A stretch of DNA of 64,000 nucleotides from Dryas octopetala (GCA_963921425.1 OY992836.1:21493889-21557888), one strand, 5' to 3'; shown: positions 1 through 13,483, numbered from the stretch's first letter. The notes: a model not told the origin generated them from the sequence alone. Program-made: numbers and translations.

Positions 1-560
1 TTCCTTTCTGAGCTTTTGATTATTGGCTTTAGTGTATGTAGCTGGTCTTGGCCTAGTTAGTTGTTGCTCTTTGACTTTTGCTCAATCATTTGGGCTGTTG
101 TGATTACAATTTCATATTAGTACCTCTGCACTATTCAATTCATTTTTCCAATACTACTTTAAATTACACTGTTGTCAGTCGCTTTTGCTGCATCCTATAG
201 AAAAGTTTTCAGCTTGAATCATCCTATTCTTTTAGTCATGATCTGCTGTTTTTTCAGTTCATTTTGGGTCACAGGTGTCTTGAAATTGTTTATTGCTGCC
301 TTAGCAGTTCATATCTCACCCTTTTGTGGGAACCCTGATGTCATTGATGTTTAGGTGATATGTAAAATTTTGTGCTTTTGATTTGAGGTTCATTTTCTGG
401 TTGCAGAACAATTTGTCAGGGCAGAATTTAGATATTTTACTCAGATATCATAAAACTTTTCTTACCTACTTTCTTGACTTTCCCGAAGTCTTTCTGGTCT
501 TTTTTACTTGCTATCCTTCACATTCTGATTCAGGTTTCATTATGTTGGGTTTTTAGTTAG
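1..560 (+). other. Upstream/intronic DNA of the PP2C gene
   Basis: This is AT-rich, T-rich sequence with no coding segment that I can support. It ends in a polypyrimidine stretch and an AG acceptor at about 559-560, directly before the first recognisable PP2C exon. PP2C proteins of this clade have further N-terminal residues, so the stretch is probably an intron of the same gene, with the start codon left of the window. Confidence 0.5.
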
Positions 561-2169
561 AAAGCATAGGTGAGGATACAGTGGTGGTAGACAGCAAAAA
601 GAGTCTGCTAAATTTTGTCCCTGCCCTTCGGTCTGGAGAGTGGTCTGATATTGGGGGTCGTCCCCATATGGAGGATACTCATATATGCATCAGTGACCTA
701 GCTAAGAAGTTTGGTTATAATCTGCTCAGTGAGGAAGCTATCTCCTTCTATGGTGTAAGTTTTCTTACCTTTTATGTTGATCTTCTTCGGTTTCCAACAA
801 CTCACACTCTCTCAATGCTTCTCACGCATTTCATTGTTAATCCAGGAAAGCACACATACAAAATGGTTTAGACTTTTTATTTTCAGATTTTAATGATGCA
901 AATGGCAATTTGAATAAACAGGTATTTGATGGTCACGGAGGAAAGGATGCAGCACAATTTGTTCGTGACAATTTGCCAAGAGTCATTGTTGAGGATGCTG
1001 ACTTTCCTTTAGAGCTTGAAAAGGTGATAACAAGGTCATTTATGGAGACAGATGCTGCATTTTCGAAGACATGCTCTCTTGAGTCTTCCCTTGCTTCTGG
1101 CACAACTGCACTCACTGCAATGATATTTGGGAGGTAAGGAACTCTTCCTTTCAGTGTTGGTTGGTTATCATTTATAATCACTGCAACTGAACTCTTTCTT
1201 GCAATGATATTTGGGTGTCTTGAATAATCTGTTACTGCAAGTCTTGGTCATGGATTAAAGAATAAGAGAAAAAGTAATCAGTCCATTCATGTGGCGTTAT
1301 GCTGAAGAGTGAATTACAGCCATTGGATGAAGATAACAAAAACATGACAATAGTAAAGAAAACTGATGTTGTGTGACTGTGACCCGATATAGGTTGCAAC
1401 TAGGGGTTGGTGAGACTGAAGACTGAGTTGATCATTAAGGCTCAGACATACCACGCCCTATATCCCCCCATTTGAGTTCATTTTATTACATCTATGCACT
1501 TTTGGCCTCCTCTCATGCCCAGTTCTTGAGAATGCGTAGTTTGTTTTTATCAGACCTTTTTGTTGTGATAATCAGTCTGCTGTGCCTAAAAAATATTATT
1601 TGGACAGGTCTTTGCTTGTGGCAAATGCTGGAGATTGCCGGGCTGTATTGTCGCGATGTGGAGCAGCTATAGAAATGTCAAAAGATCATAGGCCCTGCTG
1701 CATAAAAGAAAGGATGCGGATTGAGTCCTTGGGTGGATATGTTGATGATGGTTATCTGAATGGTCAGTTAGGTGTCACCCGTGCATTAGGTGATTGGCAT
1801 CTTGAAGGAATGAAGGATGTGGGTGAAAGGGGAGGACCCTTGAGTGCTGAACCAGAACTTAAATTGATGACACTGACCAAGGATGATGAATTTTTGATCA
1901 TTGGTAGTGATGGAATATGGGATGTGTTCACCAGCCAAAATGCTGTAGATTTTGCTCGAAGGAAACTTCAAGAGCACAATGATGTGAAGCTGTGCTGTAA
2001 GCAAATAGTAGAGGAGGCAGTAAAGCGGGGAGCAACTGATAACTTGACATTTGTTATGGTGAGTTTCCACTTGGAGCCACCTCCACAGGTGGTGGTAGAG
2101 AGGTCACGAGTCAGACGAAGCATATCTGCTGAGGGACTTCAGAATCTCAAATTCTTCTTAGAAGGATAG
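561..2169 (+). CDS. Protein phosphatase 2C, 5' end outside window
   Basis: This is a Mg/Mn-dependent serine/threonine phosphatase of the plant PP2C family, closest by eye to the clade of Arabidopsis PP2C22/27-type proteins. I read three exons, 561-754, 922-1133 and 1608-2169, with introns in phase. Exon 1 carries the R-P-H-M-E-D motif. Exon 2 opens with the metal-binding V-F-D-G-H-G-G motif and ends in the conserved S-L-A-S-G-T-T-A run. Exon 3 has G-D-C-R-A-V-L, the G-S-D-G-I-W-D metal site and a final A-T-D-N-L-T motif, so the catalytic core looks complete. A serine-rich tail (R-R-S-I-S-A-E-G-L) closes the protein, as in homologues. The N-terminus and start codon are not in the window. The gene converges on the MFS transporter downstream. 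The exact substrate cannot be told from sequence. Confidence 0.9.
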
Positions 2170-2549
2170 AATTACTTGTTTATTGGTTGACGCTTCCCCT
2201 GGTAGGCAAAGCTTAGAACTGGTCAATAAGAATACTTAGCCAATTGAATAGAGTTTGGTTTTTGTATATATATTCATCCAGAAAGGGGCTGCCTCTTTGC
2301 TTCCTCTTTATGTCTGGTGCTCCAGTTGGTTCCAGTGAAGATGAGAAGGATACAGAAGACATTCCTATTACCAAGTTTTGAAATAACAATTGGTACCCTA
2401 TTGGCAGACAATGGAGTTAAGAGTTTGTGTGAGGAAAGGAATTGTGTTGTATATCTGAGGTAGCCAGGCAAGTCTGATATTTGTAGAGATTGTTCTACTA
2501 TTGTACTTTCAAGGTATATGCAGATGGTGTACATATTTTCTTTTTATTT

Positions 2550-2555
2550 AATAAA
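2550..2555 (+). terminator. Candidate polyadenylation signal of PP2C
   Basis: A canonical AATAAA lies about 380 bases after the PP2C stop in a T-rich stretch. The distance fits a plant 3' UTR. It is a short motif, so confidence is limited. Confidence 0.4.
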
Positions 2556-3415
2556 AAAGTTCCTTTGTTCAAACAATTGGTCACATATTCTTGTTTTTCT
2601 TTTAAACAAAAATAGCCCACCATGTCAAAATTGCTCTTGTAGCTAGGCCACCCTATTGTGCAAAGAAGATTAAGATCATGGCAGTTTAATTCGTAAGAAA
2701 TTTAAGAAAATGGCAATGAACGAAACTCCTAATTAACTAATGTTAATACATTTAGCATCATTATTATTCTCGAGGGGTAGTTGTTTGTAATTGTTAATAT
2801 TATTGTTATACAAAGTCCAAACTCTGAGTTTCTCGCTTTAGTAGTGACCGTTCCTCTTTGCCCTTGATTTTGTCCGAAATGTCTTATTTTGCAGTTTTAT
2901 TATCATCCTGCTGGTTTTTGTATGTAAACTACCCAGAAAAGCCAGCAATGGAACATAGGATTGTGATGCTAGTGGTGGCACATAATTTAAATTAGCAGCT
3001 CGAAGGCACTAATACATTTGTTTCTTCAAAGAGTGCCACTGCACCATGCAACTTGAATTTGACCTACCGGAATAAACCATTTCGCTTTCTGATAATGTGA
3101 GACAATTTGAGAATATTACAATACAGATTTATGAATGAATTTGCAGGCAAGAAGAATAGAAACCATTTATGACTCAAGAGAGGGCAGGGAGAAGAAAACA
3201 AAACCAAACATTGAAGGTAGTTTATAAAGAATCAATAGTTTTTTTACATGTGTAAGAAACCCAAACACTGGGAATAATGAATGAGATACAAAGATACACA
3301 GATACACAGATGATGATGATGACTAGTTCTCACCATTATGCTCTCTCTACATGAAATCCACTTTACTGGCAGGACAAAAAAGGCATATAAAAATTATGCC
3401 TTGAGAAAATCTCAA
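2556..3415. other. Intergenic DNA between two convergent genes
   Basis: This region lies between the 3' ends of the PP2C and transporter genes. I see only AT-rich, non-coding sequence, including a short run of tandem GATACACA-like units at about 3291-3312. It probably contains the 3' UTR of the minus-strand transporter on its right side. Confidence 0.5.
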
Positions 3416-5345
3416 TCAATGTGTGCCTATGCTATACCAAAACCATTTTCCCTCGTTCAACTTTCCTTTAATCTCAGTTCTCGCAATGCGAATCAGAAAC
3501 AAAGTTGCAAAAAAAATAGAAAGAATTAGCATAAAAAATACACTGTTCCATCCCCTGGTAGATATATACCCTGCCAAAAGTGGGCCAATAGCTGCCCCAA
3601 CAGACCCTGTACCATCTATAATGGCAGTTACAGTGGCTAATGCCCGGGAATTTCCTCTGATCAAGGACTGGGTACCAAGATCAGCAGCCACGGCTGTAGT
3701 AATAAGGGAATATGGACCATTCACCAGCAACCCGGAAAAAAACATTAAAAGAATGTTGGCAACCATAGATAGGCTTCCATAAACCCGGTAGAAAACAAGG
3801 GCTGGAACTGAAAGCAACAAAAATGCAATTGACGTAACAGCCCGAGCTTCAATCATATCAGATACCAATCCTGCTAAAATTCCACCAAAGACTCCTCCAA
3901 AATCAAATATGGTTGAAAGGTTCCCAGCAGTTTTGTGTGACAAATGCACCCCAGCAACAGCTACAAGAATGAAACAACATTTATAATGAATATGAGAAGT
4001 TCATGAAACCTTAAACTACACTAGGTGGCTTGACCACCCATGGAAATAGATTGTTTTTAATCCATTTAGCATTTTATACAAAAGAAATGGCTCCACAGGA
4101 ATCAGCCAATATTCTTAATTGTAGAATACAAATGTACTATCCTGAGAGGGCAATTATTTGTGTTCCCAAAAAAAAAAAAAACACTAATATAGGCACTACC
4201 ACAATGAAGAGCATATAACTATCCTTATGCGTTCAATTTTAAATGCCCTTGATCATATGTGATAAAGAAATTTCCTCATGATAATCCATGATGGTGTATT
4301 TGAACAACGAACTGAAGCATGAAACCCCAACAAAATTCAGTAGTGAAATCATATATAAAAATAAAATCTAAGCGGAAGAAGTACCTGTGTGTCTTATGTA
4401 GAAGGGTAACCAGTACAGAAAAGTGTATGACACCAGCTTCGAAAAGAAGAGGCAGAAAGCAAATGGTGCCACACCTGGTAGCCTCCATGCCTCCAAAAAC
4501 CCAATAGCAGCCACAGAGCCTGCATTCGCATCTACATTTTCTGTTCCAAGAAGCCCTGCTTCCTCTGTTTCCACTTTCTCCTCCAAATTTTCTACACCAT
4601 TAACCTCCACGGCCATCTGAATCTCCTTTCCCGGAAGCTCAAATCCCAAATCTTCCGGACTCACAGGAAGAAACAAAAACACCAAAATGCCAACCAAAAT
4701 CACCAAAACCCCAGGCACCACAAAGGACCAACCCCATCCAAATTCCAAAACCGCCGACGCCACAACTGACCCGATAATGTTCCCAACTGAGGTATGCGAA
4801 CTCCACACCCCCATTATTAATCCCCTCTTTCCTTTCTCAAACCAGTTTCCCACAACTGCCACCACACAAGGCCACCCAATTGACTGAACCAACCCACAAA
4901 TAACTTGAACAGCCATAAAGTACCCCAACACATGAACATTGAACCAATACCCTAACCCAAAAATGATTGTTAAAATGCCACTACACATCATCCCAAACAC
5001 AAGGAACAACCTCAAATCAATCCGATCACCCACATGCCCTGCAAAATACATTCCAATCGAATACGCAGAAAGAAATGCGAGATCAAGCTCTCCTAGCCGG
5101 TGGGTCCCTTGGGGACCATTAAACGGATCCCACCCAGTATCGACTGAGCTCGAATTGGACTGCATGGTAGGTCCAAGCACGCTCTTGACGATGCTTGGGG
5201 GCTTTCTAGAGGCGTGGAAGGAAGCATAGGCAAGGAAAGTGATGATGAGGACTAAGATTTGGTGAAAAGCTAGGGTTTTGTGAGGAGGTTTGAGGGTTGG
5301 GAAGAAATTGAGAGCTGGAGCTAGGGTTGGGGTTTTGGATTGCAT
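3416..5345 (-). CDS. Glycerol-3-phosphate transporter-like MFS protein
   Basis: This is a 501-residue membrane carrier of the major facilitator superfamily, organophosphate:phosphate antiporter type, resembling plant putative glycerol-3-phosphate transporters, several of which respond to phosphate starvation. Two coding exons, complement 4385-5345 and 3416-3960, join in phase across an intron whose ends are GT and AG. About twelve hydrophobic segments alternate with charged loops. The segment F-H-A-S-R-K-P-P after the first membrane helix and the G-H-x-x-D-R motif after helix 2 are family-like. A long acidic cytoplasmic loop at residues 240-285 separates the two six-helix halves. The stop is at 3416-3418. 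The start at 5345 is the first ATG of the open frame and gives the usual N-terminus ahead of helix 1. The transported substrate is inferred from family resemblance only. Confidence 0.88.
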
Positions 5346-6565
5346 TGTGTATTGAGCTCAATATGTTGCAATTAGTGTACACAACAAAGAATTCACTAAC
5401 TGAAAAGGAAATGAAAAATGAACAAAACCCTAAAATTTTACCTGAATTTTTCTTATCAAGCTTTAATTGTAGCAGAGGGGAAGAAGGGGATGAAGCTAGG
5501 TTTAGGGTTATGGAGATTGCTTTGTGTGATCCAATACCCAAATGCGTACAAAATTCTATACAAAGAAATAATAATAATTTCAGGTCTGTATTGAAGAAGG
5601 CCACAAGATTCAAAGAAAAATGAGGCCTTCCTGGTAATGTCATGTCAAATGTTTCCTATTAAATTAAAAAGAAAAAGAAAAGGAAGTTGGGTTGCTTCGG
5701 ATGTCAATTATCTGGTAGTTAGCTTCTCTCAGTCTTATTGAAAATTGCTCCTCCCAGTCAATCAATAAAAAAATTTATTATTGAAAATAATTTCAAATAA
5801 ATATATGTAAACATTTTCATAAATAAATATTTATTTGTGGAAATTTTATTTTAACCATAATCCATGACCACTGTTCATGAAAATTGAAAGCCATGGTCGA
5901 AATAAATAAATAAGACAATTTGTTTTCCGTGGTTAAAAAGATCGTCTTTTATTACTGTTGGAACCATGAAGAGGGCAGTGAGAAAAAATAAATTATTCAA
6001 TTTTATTATGGGATGTGTGAGATTTTTTTTTCAATTTTTTTACCTAAGTTTTCATTTCCTGGAAAATGCTTTTGGGAAATCCCTTATATCCATAGATTTA
6101 AGATGCAAAATCAATTAGACAGAATAGTCTCAATGTTACAAGTTTTTGTTCTACAAATTCAACCATTCTAGCAAAAAATGACGCCCGAATGACATTACAG
6201 TTCAGAAAATCTCAAAACTACAGTGCACCTTTGCAGTAGTGGTTACATCAATTTTTCTACGAAATTAAAAAGACTAGAAAAATATTGGATACAATACAAC
6301 AATCACAGGAGTAGGATGACATCCGAAAGTTATAACTCTAAATTTTACTCATTTTTGCACACACCCATTTCTTTTGTTAAAAAAAAGACAACAAAACCCA
6401 CCGCTTCTGTTCAAAGGCACTGGATGTAGAGCTAGGAGATGGGATGTCAATATTATAAGCTCAAGATTAATATATTTTTTCCATGTTGGTTTTCATCCTA
6501 TTAAAATTGCCTACAACCTCCTCCCTCAATTTAGGATATGTGGACACCATATAATGAAGCCACTA
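5346..6565. other. Promoter side of transporter and 3' flank of Snu114
   Basis: The first 300 bases should hold the 5' UTR and core promoter of the minus-strand transporter. The remainder is AT-rich, with no coding frame that resembles a protein, and should contain the 3' UTR of the minus-strand Snu114 gene next to 6566. I see no clear repeat here. Confidence 0.4.
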
Positions 6566-6811
6566 TCATATCATTTGCTGATGAAGATCAGCTGCTTGCT
6601 GAGCCAGTTCAACCATCATGGCCTCATCGAAAAATTTGTTGATGCTCACATCCTCACTCATTCCCTGCCAAATTCAACAAAAAACCCAACATATTTATAT
6701 GCCTTGATTTAGGTTTTCTTCCACATTTTGTGAATTGTCAATAGCAGCAGTGCATATGCTTGGGAAGGAAAATTAGCATGCTCAAACTTTTCTAGAGGCA
6801 CAAACAGGCAC

Positions 6812-6865
<54 letters not shown>

Positions 6866-9800
6866 AGGAAGCTCATACCTTTCTACGCCTCGTCTTGACC
6901 ATAAACTCACGAGCCAGGTGCTGAATTGGGGCAGGTTCAAGTGGCCGCAGAACGATACTCTTGTCAAGAGGATCCCCAGGAACTATAGCCCAATGATCAA
7001 ACACTGAGAGGCAGAATGCTTGTCCTTGAGTATGGTACCTCAAGTCCGTCTCAAAACCAAAAGATTCTATCACTGGTAAAAATGCCTGAATTTCAATGGA
7101 AAAGAAAAAAGGAATGAAAATAAATATAAGCACATATGTATATAGGTTAATCTTATGTACAATAAAGACAAATTTAAGCTTAATGAATTTTCCATGACAG
7201 TGAGATTAGGTATTTTAGGCATAAAGTTATAATCCACAAGGTTAATTGTACCCCAGCTTTTAAAATTGTACAATATTTAAGAAAGTAGTCTATGTTTTCA
7301 TGTTAAGTTCCCCATTCAGCGAAAACTCTAAATTATCCAATTGACACACTTGTTAGCAATAGTCTTCACTCTCATGATAAAACCCAAGACCAGCAGAATG
7401 TAATTGGAACTCTACACAAACAAAGTTCAGCCACCAAACCTTAACGATATAAGCTGGGGTCCCAGGTTGAGGAACATCAGCAGTAACATGTCCACGCCTG
7501 CGAGATAAAACAGTGTAGATTGCAGAAACACAGTCGATTGGCGTTTGTATCTGAAACAACAGCATCACAAATTAATCAGAAATCAGAGTACAGCCCCTAA
7601 TTCAAGATCCATGATATTAAGCAATATCTAAAAGAAAAAATCAAATAAATAGATCATTACTGTAGCTTTGACAAAGAACTGTTTAAAGAAATAACTTGTT
7701 TTGTTTCACCTCTGTCCGGTAGGCCAAAATATATAAATAAAACAGCAGAACAACAAAATTTACCCAGGTTTACTTTACTTTAAGAAATTATATTTTGACT
7801 TCAAAAGAATAAAAGTGTAAAAGAATGAGATTCCAAAACTGATTATTGCTACTAAAAGTGAGCAGCTTCTTCAGCTTTCTTATCCACACTTGTTACATTA
7901 ATCAACATGATGGTCCTCATTTACATCAAAATAAATCTGCCACTTGAATAATCTTCCTTGAAAGTCAATCTAATTGTGATCTAAACAAAGGAGCAAGGAT
8001 TTACCTCCACGTAATATACTGGCTCCATAAGCCGCGGGGTTGCCATTAGGAAAGATGAATAGGCCACACGTCGAGATGTGGGAATGATCTGACCAGATCC
8101 ACGATGTAATGGCTCAGATGCAATCCTTGCATCAACTATTTTGAACTTTACATTTCTGATGGGTTCATCACAAAGGGGTCCTTCTCGAGCACCCCACTGA
8201 AACCTGTCCACAATAACATTATGGTTGGCTGTAAACTAAACACAATACGGGGCAAAAAGAACAAGAATTTATGTCATTTACCCTTGAACAATGGAATCCT
8301 TCACAGCATTCAGCAAGCTCTTGTCAACTTCAGTTGAAAGTGTGTCGTCTAATAGAATGTTAGGTCCCTGCACATATAAGCTTTTATCAAATAAAGCATG
8401 AAATTTATACTATAATTTAAGGAAAGGGATTCGGAAGGGGAGATGAAGATATATAAGTTATTTTTGTAACATAACCATTAGGATTAACAGAGTACCAAGG
8501 ACAATAAAAAACTTCATAACCATGATATTGTTACATGTAGCTTATGATATGTGTATTAGTATTACCTGCTTATCAGGGCCAAATGCCCATATGGACCGTG
8601 CAGCAAGAACATCCCACTCGTATCTTGTCTGGAAGAAATTACCTATATCCTTCCGAGACCAATCAATGCTTACAACTCCATTCTCAATGTCCTCTGCAAG
8701 TCCTCTCTCTAATGGCTCTGCAATCTACAAATGTACAAAAGGTTTTTTAGGCAGTTATAATTTAAAAATTGAATCACATAATTTCTGAAGATTAGATTGC
8801 TTCCTACCATAGTTATTTTATTCTTCTTGTTGGGTGTTTCAGCAAAACATTTCATTGATGAAGACTCCACCACTGTTTCACAGAATGAAACAACAGGATC
8901 CGCAACCTACATTGTAAGTGAATTATATAAGACAAATGCATATCCATCAACAGAAAAATTCATCCCTCAAAAAAAAAAAAAAAAAAAAAAAAACCCAAGA
9001 AAGCTTAGTTTGATATGTTTAAGAAGGGAAAAAAAGTATGTAAGATAAAGTGAAGAAAGAATGGGAAGTCTGAGATACCTTGACTTCTACTTCAGAATAG
9101 AGCTCTCTAAGGTCCTTCATGATGGAATCCAAGTACAGTTCTCCTGTACCTAAGATTGTGTGCTCCCCAGACTCCTCAACTTTAGTGATGGCAAGAGGAT
9201 AACTCTTGCTAATCTTTCTAAGACCCTCCACCATTTTTGGCAACTCACTTGGATTTAGAGGTTCAGTCGCTGTTTTCACAACAGGGAGAGTATTGAACTG
9301 AAGAGGACGGAATATGTAAGCATCCTCATCATAATTCTCATTACAGAGAGTAGCAGTTTTCATAATTGAGGCGTCCACACCTTCAATAAGGACCCAAGTA
9401 CCAGGAGGAGCCTCAGCTATTGGTACCCTATCTCGAGCTTGATAAAGCCATAATTTTGTCACTTCTTTGACTGTCATGTCCTCCTCATCCTCCGGTGAAT
9501 AGCCTTCTCCTAATACACGTACAGTCTGCCCTGTCTGAATCTTGCCACTATAAACCCTACCGAATGCATCAAACACACTACAGTCGGACTTCGGATACAA
9601 TTTGGTCACATTTACCATCAGAGGCCCATCAGGATCACAATTTTTCATGGCCTTGTAAATCAAAGAGTCCTTTGGTCCAGTGTATGTATGGTCGACTTTC
9701 CTAGTTGCAGCATCTTTAGGGGAAGGAATATGTTGAACCAGCATATCAGTGAAGCCCGAGGCAGATCCAAAAACTGAGCTACAAGCCAACCTCAACAGAG

Positions 9801-11348
9801 GTCTAACATTCAATTTGTAAGCTGCATTGCTAAGTGTGACACCAAATTCTGCAAGAGTTGCCTCCACACTCTTTTTATGTTCTCCAATCACCTGGCTATA
9901 AATTTTATACATGGGTTCAAGAACAAACTGGACAAATGACCTTTCTCCTCCACCGGCAGGGGGTTTTCTCCTAAAAGCCCTGTCATCCGGATGATAGTAC
10001 ATATCTCCCCAAAGACGAGAAGCAAACTTATCTGAATCAAAAGGGATCCCATGGAGTTTAAGATATAGCTTTGAAAAGGATTGCAATGTGAATGACCATC
10101 CCGCGGTAGCACTTGCAAAGCAAACATTCCCGGCAACAGGATCAATAAGTTGCACATTGCCAGCAGTTGAAGAAGCAGCAGTTATGTGGTTATTAATGAC
10201 TTCCAGAGTATGCCTTAGCTTAAAGTAAGCATCCCTTGGGGGCAATTTCAGTTCTGTTATCAATCTATCGACCTTTGAAATGAAAATTCATGTTAATAAG
10301 AATAACAGGGTAGTTAATGGAAGTACTAACGCATAGAATGATCAAACTGAAATAAAATGATAAACAAAGCAGCCCCATAATAAGAAAAATATACCTTGTT
10401 TATTACAACCACAATCGGAAAGTGATCTTGGATTGCATGGCGTATAGCCCTCTCAGTATTTACCTGTTCATCAGAATCATAAAATTTTATAAGCAAGTAG
10501 TATATCCTGTTCAGACATTATTCTACAGATAAGGCAGTGCTATATGACAGTTATGAGATTCTTCAATCTATGGAATAGTCATTTGGATCAAAATTTCGGT
10601 TACTTACCATCATTCCTTCGGCAGCATCCACGACCAAGACAGCACCATCAGCAAGCCTGAGGGCAGCAGTCATTTCATCAGAGAAGTTGACATGGCCAGG
10701 CGTATCCATGATGTTGCACAGGTACGATTTAGAATTGCTATCCTCAAGTACAAGTGACATGGGAACTGCTTTAATAGATATTCTTCTCTCTTGCTCATCA
10801 ATCCTTGTATCTGTGTACCTCACGTGTTTATCACTATTTGTATCAAAAGTGGACATATGATGGGTCTGCTCAACCAACATATCCATGAACACCGTCTTCC
10901 CATGCTGCAAGTGCCCCACAAGCGCAACATTTCGAACCAGAGAGGGGTTCGACATGAGACCCACAAGGAATTGGGTCGACACATAGGTCGAAGAATCCTT
11001 GACGCCAACCTCAAACTTGATATTCCTAACCGGTTTGATAATGGGTTGTTCAAGGGGTTGTGCATCTTCATCCATAACCAAGGTCTCCACATCTTCACCA
11101 TAAACCTCTTCAGCGGTGGGATAGTATTTTTTGTCCTCAGCAAGGACAACCTGGTTATCCATATCAACATCACTGGGGGCAGCTAGCCACCCATTGGAAC
11201 CAGCAGCTGCATCCTCACCATCTGATGCAGCCCCCTCTTCATGCCTATCTGGAAGCTCTTCATCTTCATCCTCTCTATCACTCTCTTGGTCAGACTCAAT
11301 TTCGGGGCCTATGTAGTTCCCAAACTCATCGTATAGACTGTCATCCAT
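6566..11348 (-). CDS. CLO: U5 snRNP GTPase Snu114 (116-kDa component)
   Basis: This is the EF-2-like GTPase of the spliceosomal U5 snRNP, which controls U4/U6 unwinding and spliceosome dismantling in the nucleus. Arabidopsis calls it CLOTHO/GFA1. Ten coding exons (complement) are 10608-11348, 10395-10463, 9079-10272, 8808-8906, 8566-8724, 8282-8367, 8005-8203, 7440-7550, 6879-7085 and 6566-6664. All joins use GT-AG sites in phase and give 987 residues, which matches the family length as I know it. The N-terminal 110 residues are acidic, as in eukaryotic Snu114. The G1 motif is G-H-L-Q-H-G-K-T, G3 is D-T-P-G-H and G4 is N-K-V-D, which spans the junction of exons 2 and 3. EF-2-like domains II to V follow. 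The protein ends in the acidic tail starting G-M-S-E-D-V. It looks fully functional. Confidence 0.97.
6812..6863. repeat. Compound (GT)n(GA)n microsatellite in last Snu114 intron
   Basis: About eight GT units are followed directly by about eighteen GA units. On the gene's strand this is a CT tract followed by CA, starting 15 bases after the 5' splice site of the final intron (6665-6878). Such arrays usually vary in length between individuals. Confidence 0.95.
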
Positions 11349-11650
11349 TTTACCAAATCTGCAATTCTATACAACTTATTAGGTCACTGTGCACCAGTAC
11401 AGCCACTAAACTCAAGTGGGTTTCTACGAATTCGGTATCAAACAAGTTGGTGCTCTTGATTTTTTCAAATTAACAGAAGAACCAGATGGGTTTTGAAATT
11501 TAGGAAATCTTGCAACAGGGTTCAAATATAATTGCATACAAATATATATAAGTGAAAATGTGAAGCAAAGGAAGGACGTACCGGAAGTGAAGCTTCTAGG
11601 GCAGAGAGACACCAACGCCAACACTGTTGAGAGTGAGAGAGGGTTTATAG
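11349..11650 (-). other. Snu114 5' UTR with probable intron
   Basis: On the minus strand a GTACGT donor directly after 11582 and an AG acceptor just before 11358 define a likely intron in the 5' UTR (complement 11359-11581), ten bases upstream of the start codon. 5' UTR introns are common in housekeeping plant genes. This is inferred from splice-site sequence only. Confidence 0.5.
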
Positions 11651-13246
11651 AGGGGTTCTTTGCCTTGGCGGTGTGCGCCTAGTCGTTTAGAGCGTCTAGG
11701 CTTCTCTCCTGTTGTCATGCAAAGTGGTACTTTACTGGGCCTGGACCCTTGCTGAGAGAACGTGATTGGGCCTTTAGTTTTGGAGTTCCATTTATTATGG
11801 GCTTCTTCGGGGGCGTAAAGAGACTAGAGTCCAAGCAGACAATGAGATTTATAGAATACTTTTTATTTCTTTTTAATAGAAAATATACAACGCTAAATGG
11901 CACTATAAATTAAAAAATTATGATATAAGTGGCATATTTATGTTCAATTAATATTAAAATCTAGTGTAAAGGTGATAAGATATTGGGTATTATAATATTA
12001 TATGGTGTGGATTTCTTGTAAAAATTGGATTATTGGAGAGCTATGGATATCATGAAAATATAAGTGAGAGAGAGGTGATGTGTAATTACTGTAATAACTT
12101 TAAGTTTTAAATCAGTTATTCAAAATATTTAATATTTTCTTATTTAGGGTGAGATATTCGAATTTAGGATCAAAGAAAAATACTACTAAACTAAATAGTT
12201 AATTGGTAAAATTATTTTATGAGTATAGAGGTATATAATTGATATTTCTCATACAATAAGGGACCAAATTTCTTGTTATAATAGTACAGATGGAGTTATT
12301 AATTTATCACCACCATTATTAATTTATTACAACCACATTCATTAATTGCTCGTTGATTGTCAATTCATTGTTTCTTGTAATTTGTCAATCCTTTCGTTGA
12401 TTTGGATCCTCTCTTCTTGAATAGTGTAATCTACAAGAGTATTGGGAAGTATTCTAATTCTCTACTCGTTTTTTCTTTGTTTTTTTTTTTTTATAATATT
12501 AGACATGTATTTAAAATCATGCAATTATTATCCAAAGATATTCTATGAAAAATAAAATAAAAATTTTTTAGAAGAAAAAATAAAATAGATGTGTAGCACT
12601 TTTTAATTAAATTTAAGTGAAATTACATAAATCCTTGTATATTATAAAGTTATAATCGAACAAATAAAGACAAAGAAAACAGATAATTCAAATCTCCCAT
12701 GCTGTGTGTGCAATGGTTGTCTGTTTCGCATGATTGTACATATATAGTTATAATATTTCTTATTTTCTTTGCAAAACATTCTCACTAGGATGTCAAAGCA
12801 TTTAAATTTTATTTTTGTTTGAAAAACATTTTCAATAACATTTAAGTTATTCTTTTGTTATATCATTTCATTTCTGTGATCATAGACTTGATAAAATCTC
12901 GAATACTCTAGAGTCTAGATCTATATATTAAATAATAATTCTGCTCACCCTCACGTTATGCCAGTACTTCTCCTTTCTAATAATTGAAAAACGGAATAGG
13001 ATAGATGGAGGATGGGAAATCACATATATATATATATATATATACAAAGCACTAGAGAGCAAAGAAGAGCACCATATAAATATGTTGCTCCATTTTATTG
13101 TTATTATCAGTACCATATATATTGCATATTACAGACATGAGTAATTAGCACAACATTAGCATATATTATTAAACTTATTTTGTACTAAATTTAGCTAATT
13201 ACTCATAGGTACTACATGGTGACGGTAAGTCTTGATGATTAGCAAT
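11651..13246. other. AT-rich intergenic region
   Basis: The stretch holds long runs of A and T, a TA microsatellite near 13024-13044 and no open frame that looks like a protein. The Snu114 promoter should lie at its left edge. I see no terminal repeats of a transposon here. Confidence 0.5.
13024..13044. repeat. (TA)n microsatellite
   Basis: About ten uninterrupted TA units lie downstream of the small proline-rich gene at 13247-13483. Confidence 0.9.
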
Positions 13247-13483
13247 TTAGCAGCGACCACCATGTCCATGAGGGCCTGGTCCACCTGGAGGCCCATGGTG
13301 TTCTGGTCCACCGGGAGGCCCGTGAGGACCTGGACCTCCTGGAGGACCTTGGGGACCTGGACCTGGAGGATGGCCGGGATCATGATGAGGAGGACCAGGA
13401 GGACCAGGAGGGCCGCCGGGTGGTGGCCCATGGTGAGGCGGCCCATGGTCTTGCGGTGGCGGAGGTCCTCGAGGGCGGTCCAT
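13247..13483 (-). CDS. Small Pro/Gly/His-rich protein, 78 aa
   Basis: This is a 78-residue protein made almost only of proline, glycine and histidine, starting M-D-R-P-R-G-P-P-P-P and ending G-R-C. Repeats of the form G-P-P-G-G-P and G-P-x-G-P run throughout, somewhat collagen-like, with no hydrophobic signal peptide. The frame is GC-rich inside very AT-rich DNA. A TATAAATA box lies about 105 bases upstream of the ATG, and the space between is pyrimidine-rich on the + strand as expected for a short 5' UTR region. A related gene lies about 1 kb upstream on the same strand. I do not recognise a named family. The low-complexity composition means chance conservation cannot be excluded, but the promoter spacing and the paralogue argue that it is a gene. 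Confidence 0.6.
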   Translation of the reverse strand: MDRPRGPPPPQDHGPPHHGPPPGGPPGPPGPPHHDPGHPPGPGPQGPPGGPGPHGPPGGPEHHGPPGGPGPHGHGGRC

